Shown here in pieces: positions 1-8,367 of a stretch of 64,000 bases of DNA. Numbering within the stretch: the stretch's first letter is position 1; each line of letters starts with the position of its first letter. The notes beneath the pieces were generated by a model, which ran no database searches, was not told the origin of the DNA, and saw nothing but the letters and a program-made list of their open reading frames with translations. Both the position numbers and the translations under genes were made by a program. The DNA lies in the NCBI RefSeq assembly GCF_014898155.1, contig NZ_CP062938.1:372001-436000 (forward strand). The letters are read 5' to 3'. The stretch is from Bifidobacterium eulemuris (GTDB taxonomy: Bacteria; Actinomycetota; Actinomycetes; Actinomycetales; Bifidobacteriaceae).

Positions 1-514
1 TGCCCTCTTCGATATCGCCTTCACCGCAGATGACCCAGATGTTGTGGTCGAACGGGGAGGTGCCCTCCGGAGCCTCCGGATCGAGCAGGCCGCGCTCGAA
101 ACGCTGGCCGTAGGCGAAACCGATGGCGGAGGCGACGCCCTGGCCCAGCGGGCCGGTGGTCATCTCAATGCCCGGGGTCAGGCCATACTCGGGGTGGCCC
201 GGGGTGCGGGTCTCGGCGCCGCCGCGGAAGTTCTTGAGGTCGTCCAGGGTCAGGCCGTAGCCGGACAGGTACAGCTGGACGTACTGCGTGAGGGAGGCGT
301 GGCCGCCGGAAAGGATGAAGCGATCACGGCCTTCCCAGTTGGGATCGGTCGGATCGTGCTTGATGAAGTGCTGGTAGAGGGTGTAGGCGATGGGAGCCAG
401 CGAGACGGGGGAGCCGGGATGGCCGTGGCCCGCCTTCTCGACTGCATCGGCCGAGAGGACCTTGGCCATCGTGATGGCGCGCTTGTCCAGTTCGGTCTCC
501 TTGAATTCAGTCAT
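1..514 (-). CDS. tkt: Transketolase, N-terminal part (cut by window edge)
   Basis: Thiamine-diphosphate enzyme that moves two-carbon units between sugar phosphates; in bifidobacteria it feeds the fructose-6-phosphate phosphoketolase (bifid) shunt. The leftward frame begins MTEFKETELDKRAITMAK and contains the typical N-terminal stretches SADAVEKAGHGHPG and GPLGQGVASAIGFA, ending in the cofactor-loop motif GEGDIEEG at the window edge. Only about 171 of the expected roughly 700 residues are present. The ATG at 514 follows a GGAAGGAAAG ribosome site. It is divergent from hrcA. A LacI-like palindrome lies upstream at 656-672. Confidence 0.95.
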   Translation of the reverse strand, partial: MTEFKETELDKRAITMAKVLSADAVEKAGHGHPGSPVSLAPIAYTLYQHFIKHDPTDPNWEGRDRFILSGGHASLTQYVQLYLSGYGLTLDDLKNFRGGAETRTPGHPEYGLTPGIEMTTGPLGQGVASAIGFAYGQRFERGLLDPEAPEGTSPFDHNIWVICGEGDIEEG

Positions 515-655
515 AGGTGTCAACTTTCCTTCCAATAATTCGGGCGGCCTGTCACCGGCTTTGTGCCGGGCAGATTCGCCCTCACATTGCTCTATCATGC
601 TACCCATTCGAGCAGACACCGTGTTGTATTTTGAGCGTGTTTTGGTAGCTTCTGT

Positions 656-672
656 TTCGTTAGCGCTCACAT
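656..672 (-). promoter_or_regulatory. Candidate LacI-family operator upstream of tkt
   Basis: On the minus strand the sequence reads ATGTGAGCGCTAACGAA, a near-symmetrical site around the central GCGC that resembles classical LacI-family operators. It lies about 140 bases upstream of the transketolase start. Bifidobacteria are known to control central sugar metabolism with LacI-type regulators such as AraQ, so control of tkt is plausible but inferred. Confidence 0.4.
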
Positions 673-714
673 TCCGTTTGACTTGATTCTCCACGGGTTA
701 ATCCACAAGCGTAC

Positions 715-741
715 TTAGCACTCATAGGCACCGAGTGCCAA
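715..741 (+). promoter_or_regulatory. CIRCE operator for HrcA
   Basis: Inverted repeat TTAGCACTC, nine-base spacer, GAGTGCCAA. This differs from the consensus CIRCE element by a single base in the right arm. It lies 51 bases upstream of hrcA and abuts a possible -10 box TACAAT at 742-747, so bound HrcA should block the hrcA-dnaJ promoter. This points to autoregulated heat-shock control. Confidence 0.95.
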
Positions 742-792
742 TACAATGGTCGAAAGACCAAGAGCGGGATCGACGGTACGAAGGAGGCGCGC

Positions 793-1998
793 ATGACGCA
801 ATCGCGACGCATGCTAGTGTTGCGCGCCGTGGTCGAGGATTACATTCGCTCCCAGGAGCCGGTCGGATCGTCCGCGCTGACCAAACAGCATGATCTGGGC
901 GTCAGCTCGGCCACCATCCGCAACGATATGGCCGCGCTTGAGGACGAGGGCTATCTGATCCAGCCGCACACCTCCGCAGGGAGAGTGCCCACGGAAAAGG
1001 GCTACCGTTATTTCGTGGACCGTCTGGCCACGGTGGTGCCGCTGTCCGCCGCGCAGCGACGCGGCATCGACAGTTTTCTCTCCGGCTCGGTCAGTCTGCA
1101 GGACACCCTGCGGCGCGCCGCACGGCTCTTATCCGAGATCACCGGCCAGGTCGCCGTCGTCGCGGCCCCTTCTCTGGCGAAATCCACCCTGCGCCATGTC
1201 GAGCTTGTGCCGGTGGCCATGAACACGCTGCTGGCGGTCGTCATCACCGACACCGGCCGCGTGGCGCAGCATACGATCGTGGTCAACCCCATGCCCGAAC
1301 AGGACGCCGCCGCACGGTTCACCAACGCGGTGAACGCCGAAGCCGCGTCTTTGCCGCTGATGGCGGCGGCCCGCAAGGCGCGTTCCATGGCCGCCATGGC
1401 GCAATGGAAGGAACTGTCGCCGCTGGCGGAATCGCTGGCCCAAGCCTTCGAGAACATGGCCGACAGCGAGCGCACCAACGAGCTGTATATGTCCGGCACG
1501 TCCCGCCTGGCGCAGCAGCATGCCGCCATCGACGATCTGGCGCCGTTATTCGACGCGCTGGAGGAGCAGGTGATGCTGATGCGGCTGATGAGCGCGATGC
1601 CGAGGCATGACGGCGTCGGCGTGGCGATCGGTTCGGAAACGCATACGCCCGGACTGCTGCACGCCTCGGTGGTCGCCAGCGGATACGGGCAGACCAAAAC
1701 GCGGACCGGTGGCGGGGAAGACCACGACGCCGCCGACGGAAGTTCCCCCGATCGCCGCAACAGTGACATGAATCCCTCGAGGACGTCGAAACAAAGCGGC
1801 GATATGATCGACCGGCACACGGCATACGACGAGCATGCCGTACAGACGGACGATATCGGGCAGAACGACGCGGAACCGGTGGCGTTCGTGGGGTCCATCG
1901 GGCCGACCCATATGGACTACGCCGCCACCATAGCGGCCGTCCAGGCGGTCGCACGCTATCTGACGGCGTCGCTCGCCCATGGGGATGATGGTGACTGA
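793..1998 (+). CDS. hrcA: Heat-inducible transcription repressor HrcA
   Basis: Repressor of class I heat-shock genes that binds CIRCE and is activated by GroEL. The N-terminal winged helix spans about residues 1-70 ([18 protein letters not shown]), and the C-terminal signature GPTHMDYA is at about residues 369-376. At 401 residues it is longer than the usual 340-350: about 65 hydrophilic residues (roughly 300-364, rich in D, S, T, R) sit between SGYG and [11 protein letters not shown]. The ATG follows AAGGAGG at 781-787. It is the first gene of an hrcA-dnaJ pair under a CIRCE element. Confidence 0.96.
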   Translation: MTQSRRMLVLRAVVEDYIRSQEPVGSSALTKQHDLGVSSATIRNDMAALEDEGYLIQPHTSAGRVPTEKGYRYFVDRLATVVPLSAAQRRGIDSFLSGSVSLQDTLRRAARLLSEITGQVAVVAAPSLAKSTLRHVELVPVAMNTLLAVVITDTGRVAQHTIVVNPMPEQDAAARFTNAVNAEAASLPLMAAARKARSMAAMAQWKELSPLAESLAQAFENMADSERTNELYMSGTSRLAQQHAAIDDLAPLFDALEEQVMLMRLMSAMPRHDGVGVAIGSETHTPGLLHASVVASGYGQTKTRTGGGEDHDAADGSSPDRRNSDMNPSRTSKQSGDMIDRHTAYDEHAVQTDDIGQNDAEPVAFVGSIGPTHMDYAATIAAVQAVARYLTASLAHGDDGD

Positions 1999-2066
1999 CC
2001 CCGCCTTGTGGCACAATATCCCGCGGTACTTTACGGCATAACGGAACGAACAGAAGGACACGATCT

Positions 2067-3212
2067 GTGGCAGATTACTACGAGACGCTGGGCGTGGATC
2101 GCGCCGCCAGCGACGACGAGATCAAAAAGGCATATCGCAAGCTCAGCCGCAAATACCATCCCGACATCGCCGGCCCCGAATTCGAGGACAAGTTCAAAGA
2201 GGTGAACAACGCCTACGAGGTGCTGTCCGACCCCGACAAGCGGCGCATGTACGACCAGGGCGTCGACCCGAACAACCCCAACGCCGGCGGGTTCGGCGGA
2301 TTCTCCAACATGGGGGATATGGGTGACATCTTCGGACAGTTCTTCGGCGGGGCGTTCGGAGGAGGCACCTCCGGCCCCGTTCCGCGCACCCAGCCCGGCC
2401 GTGACGCGCTGGCGAGCGCCAGCATCGATCTGAGGACGGCCGTGTTCGGCGGCACCGCGCATGTGAGGATCAACACCTTCTCCCTGTGCCAGGAATGCTC
2501 CGGCGCGGGCACGAGCAACGGCGCGCAGCCGACCACCTGCCCCGACTGCAATGGCCAGGGCTTCCGTCAGAAGGTCGTGCGCACCATGCTCGGCCAGATG
2601 ATGACCTCCGCCCCCTGCGAGCGCTGCGAGGGCCACGGCACCGTGATCAACAATCCCTGCCCGAGCTGCATGGGCCACGGCCGCGTGCGCACCACACGCA
2701 ACGTCGGCGTGACGGTGCCCGCCGGCATCAACGACAACTCCCGTCTGCGTCTGGCCAATCAGGGCGAGGTGGGCGAGGGCGGCGGCGCGGCCGGCGATCT
2801 GTACGTCGACGTGCATATCCGCGCCGACAAGCAGTTCACACGAGACGGCGACGATCTGCACTGCTGGATCCAGGTGCCGATGAGCTGGGCGGTGCTCGGC
2901 CATGACCTCACCATCGACACCTTCGACGGCCAGCAGACCATCTCCGTGCCCGCCGGATGCCAGCCCGAGGATACGGTCACGATCAAGGGCCTGGGCGTGA
3001 CGCGCATGCGGCAGTCGGACGAGCGCGGCGACCTCGTGGCGCATGTGGCCGTGCAGGTGCCCACCAAGCTGTCCGATTCGGAACGCGCGCTGATGGAGCA
3101 GTTCGCCGCCAGCCACGACGCCGACGCCTCGCATGTGGCGCAATCCTCGCGCCCCTCCGTCACGGGATCCAAAAAGGGCTTCTTCTCCAAACTCAAGGAC
3201 GCTCTGAGCTGA
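2067..3212 (+). CDS. dnaJ: Chaperone DnaJ (actinobacterial DnaJ2 type)
   Basis: Hsp40 co-chaperone that stimulates the DnaK ATPase and delivers unfolded proteins. The J domain (residues 3-65) has the HPD motif at 31-33. A Gly/Phe-rich linker follows (about 72-110), then four CxxCxGxG-type zinc motifs ([32 protein letters not shown], about 140-206) and the C-terminal substrate-binding domains. The start is GTG at 2067, preceded by AGAAGGA. It lies 68 bases after hrcA and is probably co-transcribed under CIRCE control. No dnaK or grpE is nearby, as expected for the hrcA-linked second dnaJ of actinobacteria. Confidence 0.95.
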   Translation: MADYYETLGVDRAASDDEIKKAYRKLSRKYHPDIAGPEFEDKFKEVNNAYEVLSDPDKRRMYDQGVDPNNPNAGGFGGFSNMGDMGDIFGQFFGGAFGGGTSGPVPRTQPGRDALASASIDLRTAVFGGTAHVRINTFSLCQECSGAGTSNGAQPTTCPDCNGQGFRQKVVRTMLGQMMTSAPCERCEGHGTVINNPCPSCMGHGRVRTTRNVGVTVPAGINDNSRLRLANQGEVGEGGGAAGDLYVDVHIRADKQFTRDGDDLHCWIQVPMSWAVLGHDLTIDTFDGQQTISVPAGCQPEDTVTIKGLGVTRMRQSDERGDLVAHVAVQVPTKLSDSERALMEQFAASHDADASHVAQSSRPSVTGSKKGFFSKLKDALS

Positions 3213-3234
3213 CGGATTCCCAAGGCCAGAGGAT

Positions 3235-3297
3235 AAAAAACGACCGGGCGGTTCCGCTTCACGACATGAAGTCTCGGAACGGAACCGTCCGTTTTTT
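3235..3297. terminator. Bidirectional terminator between dnaJ and the membrane-protein gene
   Basis: An inverted repeat (GGCGGTTCCG against CGGAACGGAACCGTCC) is flanked by AAAAAACG on the left and GTTTTTTACG on the right. It can therefore end dnaJ transcription rightward and the leftward TetR/membrane-protein transcript. Confidence 0.7.
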
Positions 3298-3943
3298 ACG
3301 ATTCCGCAGGTTCGCGCGCGATCTCTCCGCGTCGGACGCATCGCAGCGCGACGATATAGATCGCGTCGAAGATGAAGCAGATGATTCCCGTCACCACAAT
3401 GAACAGGTTGCCTTCCATACCTCCGATGATCGTGGGCGTCAGCGTTCCGACACATTTGCTTACGGCGATCAGCATCGACTGGCCACGGGAGCCGCCGCGA
3501 TCGCGCAGCATGTACAGGTAGCAGACGCTCATAATCAGGTTCTGCAGGAAGGCCGAGTATTTCTCGCCTTCCACGTCTCCGAACTGCACGACGAACAGCA
3601 GCTGCAGAACCAGGCAGCTGGCGAACACGAGCACCGACCATGGCACGAAGAACCGGCGTTCCGCATCGGTTGTGCACTCCGACCTCGCGAATTTGAAGTA
3701 CGTCACCACGATGGCGATGTCCAGAAGGAACCAGGCGGCGTTGGCGACGGCCTGGGCGCTGATCTCGCCGCGCACGAAAAAGTCGAGCCCCGAATAGATG
3801 CCTTCCCACGCGATGTTCAACGCCAGTGCGAACAAGGGCATAGCGCAGAGTTTTTGCCTGAATCCTATGCGGATGCTGTCGATGTACACCGCCGACCAGC
3901 AGACGCCGCTGATGGCCACCAGAACGAGTCTGAGCATCTCCAT
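3296..3943 (-). CDS. Seven-helix membrane protein, transmembrane terpene-cyclase-like
   Basis: A 215-residue, almost fully hydrophobic protein with about seven membrane segments. The N-terminal pattern MEMLRLVLVAISGVCWSAVY, the motif NIAWEG with Glu47 in the second helix, and Asp193 in the last helix (FIFDAIYIV) resemble the Pyr4/PaxB-type integral membrane terpene cyclases, whose bacterial homologues share size and topology. In fungal Pyr4 one Glu and one Asp in comparable places are essential. No prenyltransferase gene is next to it, so the substrate is unknown and the family name is a tentative match. It starts 5 bases after the TetR stop, so the two form an operon. Confidence 0.55.
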   Translation of the reverse strand: MEMLRLVLVAISGVCWSAVYIDSIRIGFRQKLCAMPLFALALNIAWEGIYSGLDFFVRGEISAQAVANAAWFLLDIAIVVTYFKFARSECTTDAERRFFVPWSVLVFASCLVLQLLFVVQFGDVEGEKYSAFLQNLIMSVCYLYMLRDRGGSRGQSMLIAVSKCVGTLTPTIIGGMEGNLFIVVTGIICFIFDAIYIVALRCVRRGEIAREPAES

Positions 3944-3948
3944 GGCCT

Positions 3949-4521
3949 CTATCCTTTCCGCTCCGAAGTGATTTGATACACCCGTCCGTTCATGAAGTCT
4001 TTCAGCAGCGAAGCGAGTTCATCGGTTCCCACCGAATCATCGCGTTGAAACCACAGCACCAACATCTGGGCGATGGCGCCGGCAAGCATCGCCTCGCTGT
4101 AGGGGAACAGATCGGTCCGCTCGTCCTCCCGTACGAACCTGCCGGCGAAAAGCGCGACGCAGGCGGATATCTCCTCAAACACGATACCGGTCAAGCGATT
4201 GTCGACCATCGCTTTGAGCACATCGCGCTTGGACTCCACCACGGAGACGAAACCATCCACGATGTCGTCGATCGTAACCGCGTCCAGCGCGCAGATCGAT
4301 CGGAAACGCTCCTCATACGCGCTTCGCAGACAATAGTGGAGCACCTCGTCTTTGTCGCCGAACATGTTGTAGAAAGTTTGGCGGGAAAGTTGCGCACGGG
4401 CACAGATGTCGCCCACCGAGATCCTGCCATAGGGCTTCTCCAGCATCAGTTTTTCGAGCGCCTCCGCAAGCCATGCCTGCGAGCGCAACGCCGTACTGTT
4501 ATCGCCTTCGTATCTGCTCAT
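3949..4521 (-). CDS. TetR-family transcriptional regulator
   Basis: A 190-residue regulator. The N-terminal helix-turn-helix is at about residues 31-53 (ISVGDICARAQLSRQTFYNMFGDK; the key SRQTFYNMF matches the TetR recognition helix), with a variable ligand domain behind it. The ATG at 4521 was chosen because GGAAAGG precedes it and because the upstream in-frame extension to 4605 is translated operator sequence. It is the first gene of a leftward operon with the terpene-cyclase-like membrane protein. Two copies of a palindromic site lie in its promoter, so autoregulation is likely. Confidence 0.88.
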   Translation of the reverse strand: MSRYEGDNSTALRSQAWLAEALEKLMLEKPYGRISVGDICARAQLSRQTFYNMFGDKDEVLHYCLRSAYEERFRSICALDAVTIDDIVDGFVSVVESKRDVLKAMVDNRLTGIVFEEISACVALFAGRFVREDERTDLFPYSEAMLAGAIAQMLVLWFQRDDSVGTDELASLLKDFMNGRVYQITSERKG

Positions 4522-4552
4522 TCGACCTTTCCGCCTATCGTCTCCAATAACG

Positions 4553-4605
4553 TTGACATCTGTCAATGTGGGCTTCAGGCTACCACCATACTTTACATCT
4601 GTCAA
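4553..4605 (-). promoter_or_regulatory. Promoter and tandem operator of the TetR gene
   Basis: Two near-identical 14-base sites, TTGACATCTGTCAA (4553-4566) and TTTACATCTGTCAA (4592-4605), lie exactly 39 bases apart. Each is a palindrome of the type TTGACA..TGTCAA. On the minus strand the upstream copy supplies a consensus -35 box TTGACA, with TAGCCT 17 bases further on as a possible -10. A TetR dimer at these sites would cover the promoter. Confidence 0.65.
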
Positions 4606-4683
4606 CGTTTCTTGTCGAACGAAAAACCACCGCTTCGCGGATGCCGCTCATACCCATCGGCATAACCGCGGGACGCATAAAAA

Positions 4684-4715
4684 AGCCGGCCTCCTGCGAA
4701 ATGGGGAGGCCGGCT
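4684..4715 (-). terminator. Terminator of the fructosamine-kinase-like gene
   Basis: An 11-bp perfect stem (AGCCGGCCTCC against GGAGGCCGGCT) with a ten-base loop. On the minus strand it is followed by a run of six T, so it ends the leftward transcript. Confidence 0.85.
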
Positions 4716-4737
4716 TGCCATCATGCAACTCCGCCGA

Positions 4738-5526
4738 TCACAGCAGGGAGCGGCACATGGCGCGGTATTCGCTCACGTAGCCGCCGCCGAAGAACACGCA
4801 GTGGCCGGCGATGGGGTAGAGCTGCCACAGGGTGGTGCGTTCCTGATAGCCGGCTTTGAGCGGATGCACGGACTGGTAGCCTTCGATGATCTGCGTCAGA
4901 TAGCTCATGCCGAACAGATGCAGCATGGCGAGATCCTCCTCGCGGTGGCCGCCGTGCGCGGCCGGGTCGATGAGCACGGCCTCGGTCTCGCCGGTATCGG
5001 CGGTCCACATCACGTTGCCGCTCCACAGGTCGCCGTGGATGCGGGCCGGTTTGTCGTCGGCCGCGCGTCCCATGATGTCCGGCAGCGCGTCGATCACACG
5101 CTGGGTGAGTTCCAGGTCTCCGCGGTCGAGCGTGCCGCGGCGGATGCCCATCTCGACCATGGGCAGCAGTCGCCCTTCGGCCAGATAGCTGATCGGATCG
5201 GTCCATTCGCCGGTGTCCATCGGCACGGGATCCTGCAACGGGCCGAAATAGCACACGCCATCATACCCTTCGGGCGCGGAGCCGAAATACTCGGCGCCGG
5301 CGTCATGCATGCGGGCGAGCGCCGCGCCGAACGCGGTGGCTGCCTGCGCGGTGGGGGAGGTCGCCGCGATGCGTTCGATGTCGAGATGGCCGTCGCCCCA
5401 ACCGTAGACCTCGGCCACACGCGGACCGCCCTGTGCACGGGCCGCGCCCAACCATTTGAGCCCCTTGCCTTCGCATTCGAAGAACCCCGCCGGGGAAAAC
5501 GCCCTGCTTTTGCGATATTTCGCCAT
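4738..5526 (-). CDS. Fructosamine kinase / FN3K-family phosphotransferase
   Basis: A 262-residue kinase of the aminoglycoside phosphotransferase fold. The catalytic loop HGDLWSGN is at 164-171 and the metal-binding DPAAHGGHREEDLA at 187-200; both are hallmarks of fructosamine-3-kinases, which phosphorylate glycated amines so that they break down. The start at 5526 is supported by AAGGAG seven bases upstream; a longer in-frame reading to 5646 has no family similarity. It is about 25 residues shorter at the N terminus than typical members, and no clear ATP-binding Lys region was found. It is monocistronic with its own terminator. Confidence 0.82.
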   Translation of the reverse strand: MAKYRKSRAFSPAGFFECEGKGLKWLGAARAQGGPRVAEVYGWGDGHLDIERIAATSPTAQAATAFGAALARMHDAGAEYFGSAPEGYDGVCYFGPLQDPVPMDTGEWTDPISYLAEGRLLPMVEMGIRRGTLDRGDLELTQRVIDALPDIMGRAADDKPARIHGDLWSGNVMWTADTGETEAVLIDPAAHGGHREEDLAMLHLFGMSYLTQIIEGYQSVHPLKAGYQERTTLWQLYPIAGHCVFFGGGYVSEYRAMCRSLL

Positions 5527-5666
5527 AACCGCTCCTTGCTTCCATCCGTAAAAACCGCTTTTATTGTGGGCATTGTGCAAGACAAGAAGTCCGATGATTC
5601 CATTCTTAGACCCCCTTGAGTAGGCTGGGGTCGGCAAGAACATCATCGAGCACTTGAAGAGGGGCT

Positions 5667-6548
5667 ATGAATTTCTTTCAGGCGATTATTCTGGGACTGG
5701 TGCAGGCGTTGACCGAATACCTGCCGGTCTCGTCGAGCGCGCATATCCGTATCATCGGCGATCTGATGATCGGCTCGGATCCGGGCGCCGCGTTCACCGC
5801 CATCATCCAGTTGGGCACCGAGCTGGCGGTGATCCTGTATTTCCGACATGACATCATCCGCATTCTCACCCATTGGTTCGGCAGCCTGTTCGGCAAGGAC
5901 GGCAAGGATTGGAAAAGCCGTCTGGGCGCGAAGGACCGCGACACGCAGATGGGCTGGTTCATCATCGTGGGCACGCTGCCGATTCTGGTGGCCGGCCTGC
6001 TGTTCAAGGATATGATCGAGACCTCGCTGCGCAACCTGTGGATCACGGTGACCGTGCTCGCCGTGTTCGGTGTGCTGCTGTGGGTGTTCGACGCACGTTC
6101 CAAGCAGATCAAAACCATGAACCAGATGACCATGAAGGACGCGCTGCTGTTCGGCGTGGGCCAGATGCTCGCCCTGATTCCGGGCGTCTCGCGTTCCGGC
6201 GGCACCATCACCTTCGGCCGCGCGCTGGGATACACCCGTGAGGCCGCGGTGCGTGTGAGCTTCCTGATGGCCATTCCGGCCGTGTTCGGCGCGGGCATCC
6301 TCGAAACCGTCAGCGCCGTCAAGGACGTCGCCGCGGGCGAGGCCGGCATGTTCCCGGGCTGGGGCCCGACCATCGCCGCCGCCATCGTCGCCTTCATCGT
6401 GGGGTATATCGTGATCATCGGCTTCCTGAAGTTCGTGAGCACCTTCTCCTACAAGGCCTTCGCCATCTACCGCATCGGTCTGGCCGTGGTCGTGGCGCTG
6501 CTGCTCATCACCGGCGTGCTGCCCGCCATCGACCCCTCCGTGGCGTAG
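5667..6548 (+). CDS. uppP: Undecaprenyl-diphosphatase
   Basis: Integral membrane phosphatase that recycles undecaprenyl pyrophosphate to the monophosphate carrier for peptidoglycan synthesis; extra copies give bacitracin resistance. The 293 residues carry the two family signatures: GLVQALTEYLPVSSSAH near the N terminus and PGVSRSGGTI at about residue 172. There are about eight hydrophobic segments. It is a single gene followed by a strong terminator. Confidence 0.96.
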   Translation: MNFFQAIILGLVQALTEYLPVSSSAHIRIIGDLMIGSDPGAAFTAIIQLGTELAVILYFRHDIIRILTHWFGSLFGKDGKDWKSRLGAKDRDTQMGWFIIVGTLPILVAGLLFKDMIETSLRNLWITVTVLAVFGVLLWVFDARSKQIKTMNQMTMKDALLFGVGQMLALIPGVSRSGGTITFGRALGYTREAAVRVSFLMAIPAVFGAGILETVSAVKDVAAGEAGMFPGWGPTIAAAIVAFIVGYIVIIGFLKFVSTFSYKAFAIYRIGLAVVVALLLITGVLPAIDPSVA

Positions 6549-6577
6549 CGGATTCCGCCGGCGCGCCATATACGTGG

Positions 6578-6625
6578 AACGCCGCGTTCTCACCGATTCG
6601 TTTCGGTGGGAACGCGGCGTTTTTC
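6578..6625 (+). terminator. Terminator of uppP
   Basis: A perfect 18-bp stem (6578-6595 with 6604-6621), an eight-base loop and a T run. This is a textbook intrinsic terminator. Confidence 0.95.
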
Positions 6626-6648
6626 TTAAAGTGAAGGCGCGTCGGGCA

Positions 6649-6676
6649 TGGACACGGTGATAGGTTTCGGTATACT
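6649..6676 (+). promoter_or_regulatory. Promoter of the DUF1846 gene
   Basis: The -35 box TGGACA (6649-6654) and -10 box TATACT (6671-6676) are separated by 16 bases, ahead of the ATG at 6728. Confidence 0.6.
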
Positions 6677-6727
6677 CTGAGCCGATTCACGCACACATCC
6701 GTCCGCGAGCGAAAGGGGAGTCCGCAC

Positions 6728-8209
6728 ATGCGCCAGGGATTCGATAACGATAAGTACATCGAGCTGCAGGCCAAGCACATCCGCGAGCGGATCGAACAGT
6801 TCGGAGGCAAGCTCTACCTCGAGTTCGGCGGCAAGCTCTTCGACGACTACCATGCGAGCCGCGTGCTGCCCGGATTCGCCCCCGACTCGAAATTTCGCAT
6901 GCTGGAGAGCATGACCGACGACGTGGAGATCGTCATCGCCATCAACGCGAACGACATCGAAAAAAGCAAGGTACGCGGAGACCTGGGCATCACCTACGAC
7001 GAGGATGTGCTGCGCCTGACGGACATCTTCCGCGGCTACGGATTCTATGTGGGATCCGTGGTGCTCACCCAGTACGCCGGCCAGAGCGCGGCCGACGTGT
7101 TCCGCCGCCGCCTGGAGGAACTGGGCATCACCTGCTACACGCACTATCCCATCAAGGGATATCCGCATGATATCGACCTGATCGTGTCCGACGAAGGCTA
7201 CGGCAGGAACGATTACATCGCCACGACGCGTCCGCTTGTGGTGGTGACGGCCCCCGGCCCCGGTTCGGGCAAGCTCGCGACATGCCTGTCGCAGCTCTAC
7301 CACGAGCACCAGCGCGGCATCGACGCCGGCTACGCCAAGTTCGAGACCTTCCCCATCTGGAACCTGCCGCTGAACCATCCGGTCAACATCGCATACGAGG
7401 CCGCCACGGTGGACCTCAGCGACGCGAACATCATCGACCCCTTCCACTTGGAGGCATACGGCAAGACCACGGTGAATTACAACCGCGACGTCGAGGCGTT
7501 CCCGGTGCTGCGCGCCATGATGGAGAGGATCCAGGGGGAGAGCCCCTACCAGAGCCCCACCGACATGGGCGTGAACATGGCCGGATACGCCATCGTGGAC
7601 GACGACGCCTGCCGTGAGGCCGCCAAGATGGAGATCGTGCGCCGCTACTTCCAGACCGCCGTGAACCTGAAGCGCACGGGTGTGGGCGGCGAGCAGGTCG
7701 ACAAGCTCAAGCTGATCATGAAGAAAGCGGGCGTGGATAAGGATTTCTCGCCGGCCCGCTCAGCCGCCCTGCTCAAGGAGGAGACCACGGGCGCTCCGGC
7801 GGGTGCCATGATCCTGCCCGACGGCACCGTGGTGACGGGCAAGACGTCCACACGCCTGGGTGCCGCGAGCTCGCTGCTCATGAACGCCCTCAAGGCGGTC
7901 GCCGGCGTGGATATGGAGCTCGAGGTCATCTCGAACGACGCCATCGAACCCATCAGCCGTTTGAAAACCCGCCAGCTGGGCAGCAAGAATCCGCGGTTGC
8001 ACTCCGACGAGACCCTGATCGCACTGTCGATCACCAGCGCGACGAGCGAGGACGCCGCGCGCACCCTCGCCGCGCTTGAGCGGCTGCGCGGCTGCGACGC
8101 GTTCTTCTCGGTGATCATTTCGGCTATCGACGAGCAGATCTACCGCAAGCTGGGCATCAATGTGTGCTGCGAGCCCAAATACGAGCGTCACGCCTTGTAC
8201 CACCGTTAA
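6728..8209 (+). CDS. DUF1846 family protein
   Basis: A 493-residue protein matching the widespread DUF1846 family at full length. The N-terminal half holds GFDNDKYIELQ and FGGKLFDDYHASRVLPGF, followed by a nucleotide-binding-like stretch VVVTAPGPGSGKLATCLSQL at about residues 175-194. The function of the family is not established; the P-loop-like segment suggests phosphate or nucleotide binding. It is preceded by its own promoter and a strong ribosome site (AAAGGGGAG) and followed by module A. Confidence 0.85.
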   Translation: MRQGFDNDKYIELQAKHIRERIEQFGGKLYLEFGGKLFDDYHASRVLPGFAPDSKFRMLESMTDDVEIVIAINANDIEKSKVRGDLGITYDEDVLRLTDIFRGYGFYVGSVVLTQYAGQSAADVFRRRLEELGITCYTHYPIKGYPHDIDLIVSDEGYGRNDYIATTRPLVVVTAPGPGSGKLATCLSQLYHEHQRGIDAGYAKFETFPIWNLPLNHPVNIAYEAATVDLSDANIIDPFHLEAYGKTTVNYNRDVEAFPVLRAMMERIQGESPYQSPTDMGVNMAGYAIVDDDACREAAKMEIVRRYFQTAVNLKRTGVGGEQVDKLKLIMKKAGVDKDFSPARSAALLKEETTGAPAGAMILPDGTVVTGKTSTRLGAASSLLMNALKAVAGVDMELEVISNDAIEPISRLKTRQLGSKNPRLHSDETLIALSITSATSEDAARTLAALERLRGCDAFFSVIISAIDEQIYRKLGINVCCEPKYERHALYHR

Positions 8210-8353
8210 ACGCGCGAACCGCGCAGAACATACTGAACGCCTTTTCTGGGCATATCGGAATAGGAGTAGGCTTGCTCCCGCATCGGGATGTGGTCTGTCG
8301 CGAGAAGCGACGGCATCGCCGGACAGGTCCGGACAAGCCAGTGGCGTTGGCCC

Positions 8354-8367
8354 TATACTTGCGGGTA
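8354..8367 (+). promoter_or_regulatory. -10 box immediately upstream of the module A regulator (leaderless start)
   Basis: TATACT at 8354-8359 ends only seven bases before the ATG at 8367. This matches the distance from a -10 box to a transcription start, and no ribosome-binding site precedes the ATG. The -35 region (GGACAA at 8331-8336) is weak. Confidence 0.55.

Noticed and set aside
2031..3809. 592-codon leftward frame across dnaJ
   Set aside because: It is antisense to dnaJ and the His/Gly/Ala-rich translation is a shadow.
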